Below are positions 14,180-24,649 of a stretch of 64,000 nucleotides of DNA, piece by piece (the stretch's first letter is position 1; each line of letters starts with the position of its first letter). Made by a program: the position numbers and the translations under genes. The notes beneath the pieces were generated by a model that saw nothing but the letters and a program-made list of their open reading frames with translations, ran no database searches and had not been told where the DNA came from. Origin of the DNA: Megaleporinus macrocephalus (taxonomy: Eukaryota; Chordata; Actinopteri; Characiformes; Anostomidae); the NCBI GenBank assembly GCA_021613375.1, contig CM038719.1:36836120-36900119 (forward strand). The letters are read 5' to 3'.

Positions 14180-16370
14180 AAACAGGACGCTGATAACTCA
14201 TAATTTAAAAGATCGATACATTACATATGATGCAAACAAGCACACAGGGAAGTAACACTAATTCTGTAAATATAAAATATAAACGCAATTATGTAATAAA
14301 AAAACAGCTACTCAATTTGCAGCACACTCGGGCTGTACCAATATAGAGGATAAACGTCAAAAACATTGTGCTTGATGACACCAGCATGACACACAATAAA
14401 TATTACAGCACTTCATTTATCTGAGACAGAAACAATACAGTAATCACAGAACAATACAGAGCTTTTCCACAAGAAGCGCTGCAACTATTTCCAACTATCC
14501 CCACTATTTATGCCATCATCATAAGAAAGAATGGTTTGGTGGAAAACAGGACTGCAATAGTTTAGATTTTGTCTTACCACAGTGATGAAGCAACGAATCC
14601 CCAAGGTGTGGTGGTTTATCGCCAACGCCTTAACAAAAGCCCCCCGACCCCTCAACCTTGTGTCCTGCAAGCCACCGCACACCAGTCTAAACATTCGAAA
14701 TCATTGTTTTTAATAAATGTTTGCGCGCCGGAGCCTGTGATTTCTGATCCCCACCACAATCGGACTCTCCTTCCTGGGCATATGGGTCACACGGGCATAT
14801 GGACGCGATTTCGGCTGTCGTTGCGTGTAAACAACGTTTAATCCTTTAAGTTTAATCCTTCACACCAAACAGCACAACTGGACACAAAGCCAAACACACA
14901 GTCTCACTGTGATAGTCTAGTTTAAAGTAATGAACCAGCTCGATAGATTGAATGGCCACCAGTCAGTATAACGAGAACACTGTTTTAATCCTCAAGTCTG
15001 GAGACCTCAGATACTGATATATCATTAGTTTGTTAAATTACAGCCACATCGAGACCACCAAAAGCCACAGTAGACAAAGGTGCAGGAAAACGTACAGAGA
15101 GACAGCAGTCAGTCTTTTTCAGATCTCGACTAACGGCAGAGCTTGGTCTTTCTCAGCTCACTAACAGAGAGCTGTAAATAGTGAACTGATGACGAGCGTG
15201 AAGAATGATCGTGAATCCTCTTTCACCAGCAAAACCCTAGTGAAAATGCTAATTTACACAAATTTCTGAGACACTAGAGGTGAAAATCGTGAATTACCAC
15301 AATGCAATTCTTGCATTCTCTTTAAACCAATAATCTGATCATCTCCGATACCTCAAAATGAACTACAATATGATTCAATACCAGGATTTGTTACTGATAT
15401 GAAATGGTCTTGGGGCGAGTTAATTCAGTTTAGCTTTTTTTTTGTGCAATAGCTTTTATTTTGCCTTTTTTTATTTTAAAGAAATATGTTTGAGCAGCAG
15501 AAGTCACGTTGCATTTTTTGTGCTTTTGCATATTTACATTATGTAAACTTACATTAACATAACTGACGGAATAACTATGTTTTGTTTGGTAACAGACCTA
15601 ACAGCTGGTTTCTGACTTCAATCAACCAGTTTAGGATTACCTAACTAGTGGCTCTAAGATAAAACTCCCACATTACGATATTTGCATTGCAAAGAATCTT
15701 GAGCTGTTAAATCCTAAATTAAAACAAAAAGACATGATGTTTCTCTAATGCGACCCCAGAACTGTAACATGTCTAAGTTCTTTGGAGATCCCCCTGCCCC
15801 AACTTTCACCCACCACACGCTACTAAGATTGTGATTGTACGATTAAACATTATACAATCAAACCACTGGCTTCAACACAGTCTCCAGTATCTAGTATCTA
15901 GGCTGCTACTGCTGAGAATACAGGTGCATCATCAGGCGCTTTCAATGCAACAGCAAGCACACATGGCCTTATTTGTTAAACTGCAACTAGCTTGCACCAC
16001 ATGCTGCCACCTACAGCTTAGGAGAGTACAGAGAGGAATTATGATCACAACGTTAGAACAAAACTAAACATGCATGCGTCAATGTTTGTCACATTGATGA
16101 CACCAATTTGTTTGCACTTAGATTGATCACCAATACAGATATAGGGCCGTTAAATACCTACATAATACCCACAAATAAAACTTTCAACCCACTCAAATCA
16201 CATTTGGCTTCTTGTTAATGTCGTACAAACCAGTGGATGCAGTTTAGCCTTTTAAAAAAAATTAATTTTTTCACAATAAATCAGATAGAATTTAATAGAT
16301 TTTTTTGCTGTTTACTTGAAAGCAGACACTTCACAGAGCCTAGGTGTCGTTAACAAAATGTATCGTTAAA
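14180..16370. other. no gene recognised
   Basis: AT-rich intron; short open frames have no family resemblance. Confidence 0.45.
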
Positions 16371-16376
16371 CTCATG

Positions 16377-16545
16377 TAGGGCTGCATCGTTCGGCTGGAC
16401 CAAAGGGTGCGGGGGTGATCACTATGGAAGCCCAAAGGGAGGCGTCGGTGGCAGAAGTTAAAACAGAAAGAAAACCGGTTTTCATAAAAACATATCGCCC
16501 TTAAATTCGAATTAATCGATAAAACCGATTTATCGCCCAGCCCTA
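16377..16545. mobile_element. short MITE with TAGGGCTG inverted termini
   Basis: Begins TAGGGCTGCATCG and ends TTTATCGCCCAGCCCTA. The termini resemble those of the longer element at 50171-51408. No target duplication was found. Confidence 0.55.
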
Positions 16546-16549
16546 GCAC

Positions 16550-19040
16550 CTAGAATAACCTACTGAACCAAACAGCAACGTGGCTGAACGCTGCAGGCAC
16601 GGGACAAAACAGGAGGTGTTCTATACTCCCTGCAGAAGCAGACCACCAAGCCCACACTGAAGAAAAAACTGGACACCAAACACTAAAACTAAACTGAACA
16701 CTGCTATCTGGGTCAGTCTGACTAATTTGTCCACCTTTACTTTGAACCGTACAGACCGAGCCGACTCTGGCCTTAATAATCCAGCATATTCATGGGCTGG
16801 CCTCTGTCCCGACATCAAAACAAACCACAGAAAGCTCACAGATACTCTTAATGGTGCTACAAAAGCCCTCAAAAGCTCAGCTGGACAGACACCCATGAAG
16901 GAAAACGGCCGCTCCATTGGAAGAAAATATTTATGGGATCTGACCGAAATACTTCAGGCATGGTTGTCAGGCTAATGCCGGTTTCTGTGCCTCAGGATTT
17001 CGCCAAAACACTGCAGCTGTGTGACGTCAGCCTGAGACACGGGCTGAGGGCACATTCTTTCCTAACTCCTGCATTTCTCATCACCACGGCTTCATATTCA
17101 GCTTATACTGGTGAGTACTGAGACGCTGCGTGCACATGAATAAAGCTTTATTTTGTAGAACACTGATGAAAAGGTCAATTAACACATGCTCAAGCATACA
17201 AGAGATTAGATGGCATGGAATTTACCTATCATGCTATCAGTGACAAATTATTTAATTAAAATGTGTTACAATAGTCTATTTTCAGGATCTACTAGAAAAG
17301 ATTTACATGCCTCAGTTTTCCTCATGCTTTATTTATACCCTCTGAAACGCTGTTATAGCTCCCGAGTCTTTAAGCTCTGATGGCTCATCTCGCCCACTCT
17401 GGTTCTGAGTGGTGAAAAGCCAGAGCAGCTACCAGTGGCCAGTAAAGACTGCATTACAAGATGACATCACCTCGCAACAAAAAAAGATGGTGTACTTGGT
17501 GAGCTACAGAACTTTTACATACATAAAAAGCTACAAAACAAACGGAGGAAAAGAGAAAAAGCATAATAGTTAAGCAAGAAATTTAATTATTTATAATAAT
17601 AATTTATTATAATAATTTAATTATCCCCAGCATGCTACTGTTTACTGTTCACATGAGCTGTGCTGCCGAGTGCTTTGCAGGAAGACTGAAGCAGTAGTGG
17701 GGTGGTCACAGTACACCACAAATTCTGAGCATATCATATATCAAATATGGACCCACTGCAACGAGCTAACCGCAATACGTAAACATTTTAAAGAAAAAAA
17801 CAAAACTTCTAAAACCTCAGGACAAAGTAAATATTAGTATATACACATTCTATACCATATACCGTGCTGTAATTTCTTTTATCAGCCAATCTTACTGACA
17901 ATCCTAAAAGGATGTGAGACATAAATTAAATTAATACCTTTTAATACAATGTTAATATCACTGACTGTGTATGTTTGCCACATCACTACATCTAGGACAT
18001 TGCATTACTTATAAAAAATTAGTGTCATCTAATCCTGTAACACATGTAGGCTGAAAAGCACTCAAACATAGGGCTGCTCATCTCAACTCAGGAGCACGAG
18101 GAAAACACATGGCCATTCTAGACTTAATGTATTAAATGGTACCTTAAACGTATGTGATCTATAAATGGTTAAAGACTAAGAGTCTACACTCTGACTCGAC
18201 TTTTAGAGGCACATGACACGTAGTCTACACGCCTCACTCACAAGTAATTGGACAGTTTATGGACTATATATTTTGACAGAGTCGTTTCAGAAGCAGCTAC
18301 GTGTGTTTTAAAGCTCCCGCGGTATCTAGAACAGTCTTAGGTTCTACACTGGACGATTAAGAAACAGTTAGCAATGAGACTTTTCAAGAGACACTACTGA
18401 AAGAAACATGATACACGTGTTAATAATCTTAAAATAATCTGCTAAGATAAGATAAACAGGTAAACAGGTGCTGTCCTGCTGCTGTGTTGACAAGGCACTT
18501 CAAAGTCTCGTGTGTAGCAGTTGTACTGTTGTGATCATCTCCACTGTGCAGAGCTGACAGAGCACCACACTGTTGTGTTTCTGTGTGAAACACTCCCACA
18601 ACTTTAGATACATGCGAGCGATTGTTTGTAACAAATGTAGACTGAAAAAGCACTCAAATATATCGTGATTTTACTTTAAATAGATAAAATTAATCCATCT
18701 TGAATTGTTTTATGCGCTAATTTTATAGCTTAGAAGTGATCGGTTTCAATACTGGTATCGGGAAGAAAAATAATAAAATAAAATAATAAAAAAAGTAGTA
18801 CTGTGCCATCTCTAATTAAATGGTAAACATACAATCATTGTAATAATACGAACACAAGATGTGCTACAAAAAGCTAAAAAAGCTTTTGGATCAGCGTTTT
18901 AATTAAAAACAAGAAATGTAACGTTGGCTATAATATTCAAGATATGAAAGCCCACAGATATATAATAAACCATTTGGTATTTGTTAGGATGAGTGAACGT
19001 AATACCAACAAATGATCTGAAGTAAAAGTAAATCAGTGAC
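16550..19040. other. no gene recognised; intron adjoining the large septin 9 exon
   Basis: Searched for septin GTPase motifs on the minus strand (G1 GxxGxGKS, G3 DTPG) without success. AATAAT/AAAT tracts lie near 18765-18795. Confidence 0.5.
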
Positions 19041-19044
19041 TCAC

Positions 19045-19764
19045 TCTCGGGGGCTCTGGTGGCGTTCTCCTGCGCTGGTGGAGGTGTTTTATACTCAGTG
19101 AAACTGGGGGTCACGCTGGCGGCTGAGATGAAGCTGTTCTCAGACTCTCTGGCCGGAGAGGGTGTCTCCGTCTGTCTGACAGCGAGGTTGTCAGGTCGTC
19201 GGGTCATGGGCGAGGCGTCCACCGGGCTGGGGGGCTCCGTTTTCCTCTGGACAGGCTCAGGGATCCTGGAGGCCAGAGCAGGTCCGTCTGCTCTCCGCAG
19301 CGAGGCCGGAGCATCCTGGGACCGACCCAGCGTGACCTCCGTCCTCCTCTGTGAAGCCAGCTCCGGAGCACGGCTCTGCAGGGACACCTCGGGCCGCTTC
19401 AGGCCGAAGCGAGCGATGCCTGGGCTGGGCGAGCTGTCCACCTGTTTGGAGGAAATATCGATGGAGATTTCCGTGCGGCGAGAAGCGGCGTCCGGGAGAC
19501 GGGCTCCGGTAAGCTCCGCCCGCCGCAGGCTGCTCTTCGGAGAGCGCTGACCACCGGACGAGCTGTCGGAGCCATGCCTGGAGCTGCTGGACAAGCTTTC
19601 GGAGCCGTGTCTGGAGGTGTAGTCGGAGTTGCGAGAGCCCAGGTCGTGGAAGCGGCTGGAGGCGGTCCCGGTGGAGGAACGCAGGGGATTCCCTGTCCTG
19701 CGAGAAATAGGCGATGGATTTGTGGGCGAGTCAGCCTCCTCCACTTCAAACGACCTTTTTAGTG
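19045..19764 (-). CDS. septin9: septin 9, large N-terminal-extension exon (internal exon)
   Basis: Septin 9 is a GTP-binding cytoskeletal protein that joins hetero-oligomeric septin filaments and binds and bundles actin and microtubules. This exon encodes most of its disordered basic N-terminal extension. Seen directly: the read starts ALKRSFEVEEADSP and contains RFHDLG, QRSPKSSLRRAEL, SRRTEISIDISSKQV and RFGLKRPEV, which match the mammalian SEPT9 block in the same order. About eight spaced R/K-R-x-E/D-like motifs follow one another (LRRAEL, SRRTEI, LKRPEV, QRRTEV, LRRADG, QRKTEP, TRRPDN and a decayed VRQTET). This motif type is described in mammalian SEPT9 as microtubule-binding. Boundaries: a polypyrimidine tract and CAG acceptor precede 19764, and GTGAGT follows 19045. 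Length is 720 bp, phase 1 at both ends, so the exon could be skipped without a frameshift. GTPase-domain exons are outside the window. Whether this is the a or b teleost paralogue cannot be told here. Confidence 0.95.
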
Positions 19765-20734
19765 CTGAAAGAGAAAAAAAACCAAAGAGAATCATGAGGA
19801 CTGAAGTAAAATTTTATGTTTCAGTTACGATTAGAGATGCGCTGACACCAAGTTTTCCATTCTGATACCGACACCTGATTCTAAATGCATCTAACTATTT
19901 ATGTAAAAGCAGCGTTCTTATCACAAGTATGCTTGAATTAACCAAGCTGGAATTAATGGCACTTGCTGGTAAGAAAAACTTTATATATTAATGTGAGCAT
20001 AATTTATTTTTGAAAGTCTGAACTAAATTTAATGTAAAGAAATCCTTAGTAGCCACGCCTCCCATCAAAATTCTGGTTTATTTCGCAACTAGCATTTTAC
20101 TACAGCTGGTCTTAAGTATGAGCTAGTCTATACTACTAATCCTCTGCTTGCTTCAATTCAGCTCCAGCCACTGGCATGTACACACAAAGTGGCACTTCAT
20201 AGCACTGATACTCACTACAGCACAAACTAGAGATAAACCAAGCTGTGATACTGACTGCCTGGCTAATAATATCAATCTAGCAAAGGCATAGAATTAACCT
20301 ACAGGGGCACAAAGGGTTGAATCATGATCTCTACTCGTCCTATCCCATTTTTTCTGGGATTATTACTTTGGTTTTGTGGACAACAGCACCAGGTTATGCA
20401 GTGCTCCATGTATGAGCCCTGATGGCTGGAGTAAACATTAGTTTAACATTAATGTAACATTATATAATTCATGACTTAAATTATGAATTGTTATTCAGAA
20501 TAATTTAAAAGCACATAGAATAGCATATGTCATATACAAGTCCTTTATCGTTTTATCAGAGAGCAAAGAGAAAACAACAACAAGAATAAACAGGCAATGG
20601 GGGGAGGGGGGGGAGGTTCCCACCAATGTCAAGAGCAAATCTACGCCCTTGCAATCTAGCACAGGGCTGAACTGCCAGCTCTGCTGTCTCCTGATATTTA
20701 CTGCACTGGGTTGAGAGATGTACTTAATTGACTA

Positions 20735-21353
20735 TTCAGGTTTCTGACAGACTGGTGCAAAGTCAACAACCTTTATCTGAAGGTGTACAAGACAAAAAGA
20801 GATGATCGTAGATTTCAGAAGAGCACAGACGGATCACTCTTCGCTTATCATCAACAACTCCTCTGTGGATACTGTTACGAGCGCCAAGGTCCTCGGTGTT
20901 CACCCAGTGGAGAACATCACCTGGACCCCAAACACCAGCCTCAAAGCTCAGTTAAGGCCCAGAGGTACCTGCATTTCCAGCTTTCCTTAACTTGTGTTGC
21001 TCTTCCACCCACCTCCTCTACCACCTTCTACAGATGCACAACAGAGAGCACCTTGAGCAGCTGTATTCCTGCCTGGTTTATGAATTCCACCTCCTCCGTC
21101 TGCAAGACCTTTCAACAAATAATGAAGACAACTGAAAAGACCACTGGGATCTTTCTTCCTTCCATCACAGACATTTACATCACACGCTGCCTCCAAAAAG
21201 CCACCAGCATTGTAGATGACCCTATACACCCCTCACATGAACCCGTTTTCTCTTCTACCATCTGGAAGAAGGTACCGGAGGGTATTCGGGCTTTCACAGC
21301 CAGACTGTGCAACAGCTTCTTTCCACAAGGCATCAGATTCCTCAACTTCTGAC
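20735..21353 (+). pseudogene. non-LTR retrotransposon reverse-transcriptase 3' fragment
   Basis: Three shifted frames together give the C-terminal part of an L2/jockey-type LINE polyprotein. They read FLTDWCKVNNLYLKVYKTKR, then MIVDFRRAQTDHSSLIINNS and VLGVHPVENITW. Further on come TTFYRCTTESTLSSCIPAWF, LPSITDIYITRCL, SIVDDPIHPSH and LCNSFFPQGIRFLN. At least two frame changes and a missing internal piece show it is dead. It lies in plus orientation, antisense to septin 9, with a CA tract after its end. Confidence 0.85.
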
Positions 21354-21379
21354 TGAAAGAGTGGACGCCTCCTCTCTCT

Positions 21380-21380
21380 A

Positions 21381-21407
<27 letters not shown>
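21380..21407. repeat. (CA)n microsatellite
   Basis: AC dinucleotides, about 28 bp, after the LINE fragment. Confidence 0.9.
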
Positions 21408-21411
<4 letters not shown>

Positions 21412-21647
21412 TCTGCTCCCAGCTTCTGCAAGTCTGACGTATGTCGAAAATACTGAATGTAAATTAAAATAATAGTTACATTTCATACTTAGATGCTTTA
21501 CTTTTTATAATCTAAATGATTTCCTGAACAATACCTGCTGCTTGAATACTGTTTCAATCAACCAAACACTGTATTACGTTACTGTTGTTCTGGCCGCTAC
21601 CTCAGTTATACTGCTGTGGTCATATATACCAGGCTATCTACTAATAC

Positions 21648-21868
21648 AGGTGTAAGAAAATATTGAAATATCGAATATCAGCATATTATGTTCGGTGATA
21701 CTGTATCGATTCTCAAAAACACAGTATCAATACACAGATTCCTGGCAGACAGTGAATCATTATGTGTTGTGCTTAAACTTCTGACCACTAGATGGCAGTG
21801 TTGTAATCCATTTTTAGCTCCACTCCAACATTAACAAGCAGCACAAGGGCGCAATGCTATTGTAATCA
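21648..21868 (-). mobile_element. hAT-like MITE 'TAGGGCTGTGTATTGG' family, truncated
   Basis: Starts AGGTGTAAGAAAATATTGAA, keeps the core, and stops at GCACAAGGGCGCAATGCTAT. The following TGTGTACTTGTATGAAGCTG with GAAATAACAATAG looks like a LINE 3' end and recurs near 43555-43585. Confidence 0.7.
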
Positions 21869-21909
21869 TACTGTGTACTTGTATGAAGCTGAAATAACAA
21901 TAGACCCAC

Positions 21910-22458
21910 ATGAAGAATATCAAAGTTTAGCTGTGTTACAAATTTTCACTTTGCTTTTGCTTTTAGTTTTATACACTGCACAAGCAGCTCTGGCTGAGTC
22001 AAATAGTCTGACATGATTCAAAAATATCAAAGAGTGTCTTCAAAGAGTTGATTACACCTATTTTATCAACAAGACTTGGTAGGATGAGTGATGCATGGCT
22101 CACCAAAGAAACAAGGAGATTCAGCTCAGCCGTTTTCAACTGCGGGATAGAAAAACGCTCTGATGTTTTTATACCTGGACACGAGCTTTGATTCTGAGCA
22201 TTAAACCATTACAGTGAAAAGAGCTGAGAGATCATTCTTGCTTCCCAAATACAGAGGACAGGCAAGTCTTGCTTCGTCAAATGTGGTCATCTGTTGGCAG
22301 AAAGTGTTTCCACATCTCCAAATAAGAGCACTTGCTCTCAAAGGGCTCCCTATTCCGCCCTCAAGAAACTGTGACTTCTCTGCCTGAAAAGAGTATCAAC
22401 TCAATTTCAGCCTGAGTGACACTGCAGTCTGAAACAGAAACCAAGGTTTGAATGCCAC

Positions 22459-22460
<2 letters not shown>
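21910..22460. other. no gene recognised
   Basis: Intronic sequence without recognised features. Confidence 0.4.

Positions 22461-22462
<2 letters not shown>

Positions 22463-22501
<39 letters not shown>
22463..22501. repeat. (ATT)n microsatellite
   Basis: About 13 ATT units. Confidence 0.95.
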
Positions 22502-22502
<1 letters not shown>

Positions 22503-22810
22503 GCTATTTTAACAATACAGGTACTAAGAAGAAGAGAAAGAGGGTAAAACATTAGACGTTGCTTGGATTTCAAAACAAACACAGAGAAATGAGATCTTTC
22601 AGAGAGGTTTCGTGTGTGAATATAAACTTTATCTAAGAATATCATTCAATTAGACGTCTTATCCACTGTGACTGCCAAAGAACACAAATAGGAATGTTTT
22701 ATATACACTCTGCTGAAAAGGGACCATTAAAACCATTACAACAATTTAGCTTCCTGTGGGAATTGGGTTAATAGTTACCATTAGACCAAGCTGGGGTCAG
22801 TTTCCTGTTC

Positions 22811-22890
22811 AAATTTGCCCGCTCCACCTTAAACGGCCTCAGGCGCTAGAGTGTAAGCCTACGACAGTTAAGGTGGACCGGACGATTAGA
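22811..22890. repeat. small foldback element, degenerate copy
   Basis: Arms CCGCTCCACCTTAA (22819-22832) and TTAAGGTGGACCGG (22868-22881) pair with one mismatch. The same GCTCCACCTTAA core forms the better hairpin at 23032-23131. Confidence 0.65.
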
Positions 22891-23031
22891 ACCTGAAGCT
22901 GATGAATAGGAAGACAACGAGGTTAAGTTAACGCAAACAGGCCTGTTAAGGGCGTAACTTAATCGCTCAGGGTTACCGTAAAACTCAGACTCACTATAAA
23001 AAAAAAGCTTTCTGCTTGTTTTCTGACGTTC

Positions 23032-23131
23032 GCTTCTAATTTAAATTCCCGGCTCCACCTTAAATGGCCAGACGCGTCAGAATGTAACTGCAGCGTCGCT
23101 TAAGGTGGAGCCGGGAATTCAAATCAGAAGC
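23032..23131. repeat. foldback (hairpin) element
   Basis: The 32-nt arms at 23032-23063 and 23100-23131 are inverted copies with two mismatches. They include TTCCCGGCTCCACCTTAA, and the loop is 36 nt. Probably a tiny MITE. It sits about 300 bp downstream of the candidate internal septin 9 exon, inside the proposed short intron. Confidence 0.75.
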
Positions 23132-23433
23132 AAACTTCAGCCACGTCTTTTATTTATGTTGTTCTTTTGCCTTTCTGTGGTTGTTTGAATGTAAAGTAAA
23201 AGTAAAAAAATGTAAGAACGTATATTATAACTTAAATGTAAAAGTATGGCGAGTGTAACGTTATTATTTAACGAACTTCTCGCACACAGCGGTTAGCAAG
23301 CTACGCAATATTACACAGGCTGACAAGAAGTTAGAATATTTATCGTTTTGTGAGAAGAAATATTGTGTCAAATGTGAGGAAAAGCTCAACAAACAACAGG
23401 GAAAACAGAAATAACGTTAGACTCTGAGCCTAC

Positions 23434-23476
23434 CAGACTTGACTCGTTTCAAATGTCTTGTCAACATTGCCGCCAT
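23434..23476 (-). CDS. candidate alternative first exon of septin 9
   Basis: Reading leftwards from 23476, an ATG in a YY1-like ATGGCGGC context opens the frame MAAMLTRHLKRVKS plus one base. It is followed at 23433 by a GTAGGC donor of moderate strength. The end phase (1) fits the acceptor of the large septin 9 exon at 19764, giving an in-frame MAAMLTRHLKRVKS-ALKRSFEVEE. A second in-frame ATG sits three codons in. The intron would be only about 3.7 kb. Mammalian SEPT9 uses several short alternative first exons joined to this same exon, so the arrangement is precedented, but I do not recognise this peptide. It could instead be chance or belong to a non-coding transcript. Confidence 0.5.
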
Positions 23477-23590
23477 TGCAAACCTGCCCAACTGACTACA
23501 ATCTCCAGAACCCCGAGCGCACGCTGTGAGTTCAGTTATCCCGTCAAACCTCGCAGTGCCTTATGGGTAATGTAGTTTTACGGCATGGTT
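23477..23590. promoter_or_regulatory. promoter-like patch with two ZNF143/SBS-like sites
   Basis: A plus-strand site ACTACAATCTCCAGAAC lies at 23495-23511. A minus-strand site ACTACATTACCCATAAGGC lies at 23576-23558. Both fit the ZNF143 (SBS) consensus ACTACAATTCCCAGMATGC with few changes. An ATGGCGGC sequence, resembling the YY1 core AAGATGGCGGC, overlaps the candidate start codon at 23476. The patch is richer in CpG than its AT-rich surroundings. Such motif combinations are typical of TATA-less, often bidirectional, vertebrate promoters. Promoter activity is inference. Confidence 0.55.
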
Positions 23591-23789
23591 CGCGGCCCGA
23601 ACGGAAACTGGCAAACGTTGAGTTCGTTCGTTGCGTTTAACAGATTTTTTACTTCCATCTACAAAAAGACATATTTTTATTTAGCTGTATGTCCCAAACC
23701 AATGGCATTGACGTCGTCGTTCTATCAGCAACACACAAACAATGTTTTATTTATTTTTTTAATTATTATTTTTATTTATTAATTGAGAC

Positions 23790-24640
23790 GTAGCCATAAA
23801 TTAATACCAATCAAGATACCAGTTATTATACAGAGGCCACAAAGTACTATATCCAGGTCATACATTAATAAAAAGAGGTCAGAAATTTATATTTAGAGTC
23901 CACAAATATATGTATAGACATTAAAATGTTCTATATTGAGGCCATAAAATAATATATAGTGGCCTGGAGATATTATACTAAGGCCACAAATTACTATATT
24001 AAGGCCACAAATTTATATTTTGATGCCACACATATCTGTATAGACATTACAATGTACTATTTTAGGCCACAATTGTAATACTAACACACCAAATTACTAA
24101 ATAAACATAATAATTTACAATATTGAGGCCACAAAATAATATACAGTGGCCTGGGGATATTATACTGAGGCCATATACAGAGTTTACAATTTACTATATT
24201 GAGACCACAATTTACAATATTATGGCCAGAAAAATATGTATAGATATTAAAACTTACTACATTGAGGCCACAATTATAATACAGAGACAACAAATAGTTA
24301 TATAAACATCACAATTTCCTGTATTAAGGCCACAAATTAATATAAAATGGTCAGGGTTATTATACTGAGGCCACAATTTACCATATTGAGGCCACAATTT
24401 AAAATACTAAGGCCACAAATCACTATCTGTGGCCATAGATAAGTATATTCATGGCCACAATTTACCACATTGAGTCCATAAAGTACTATATTGAGGTCAA
24501 CATTTATCATACTGCAGCCAGAAATTACTATACTGGGGCCACAATGTATTAATTGATACCACAATTTACTATTTTGAGGCCATAAATTAGTATATTGGTG
24601 GTCACAATTCACTATTTTAAGGCCACAGTTTACTATATTC
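23790..24640. repeat. degenerate AT-rich minisatellite with GAGGCCACAA core
   Basis: The phrase (T)GAGGCCACAATTTACTATAT and variants recur about 25 times at 30-50-bp spacing. Frequent TATACTGAGGCCA and ATTAAGGCCACAA variants suggest old, diverged tandem growth. No coding sense. Confidence 0.85.
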
Positions 24641-24649
24641 ACTCCACGA

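Noticed and set aside
16621..17121. GC-richer block considered as the next septin 9 exon.
   Set aside because: No septin motif in any minus frame and no acceptor-donor pair with fitting phase.
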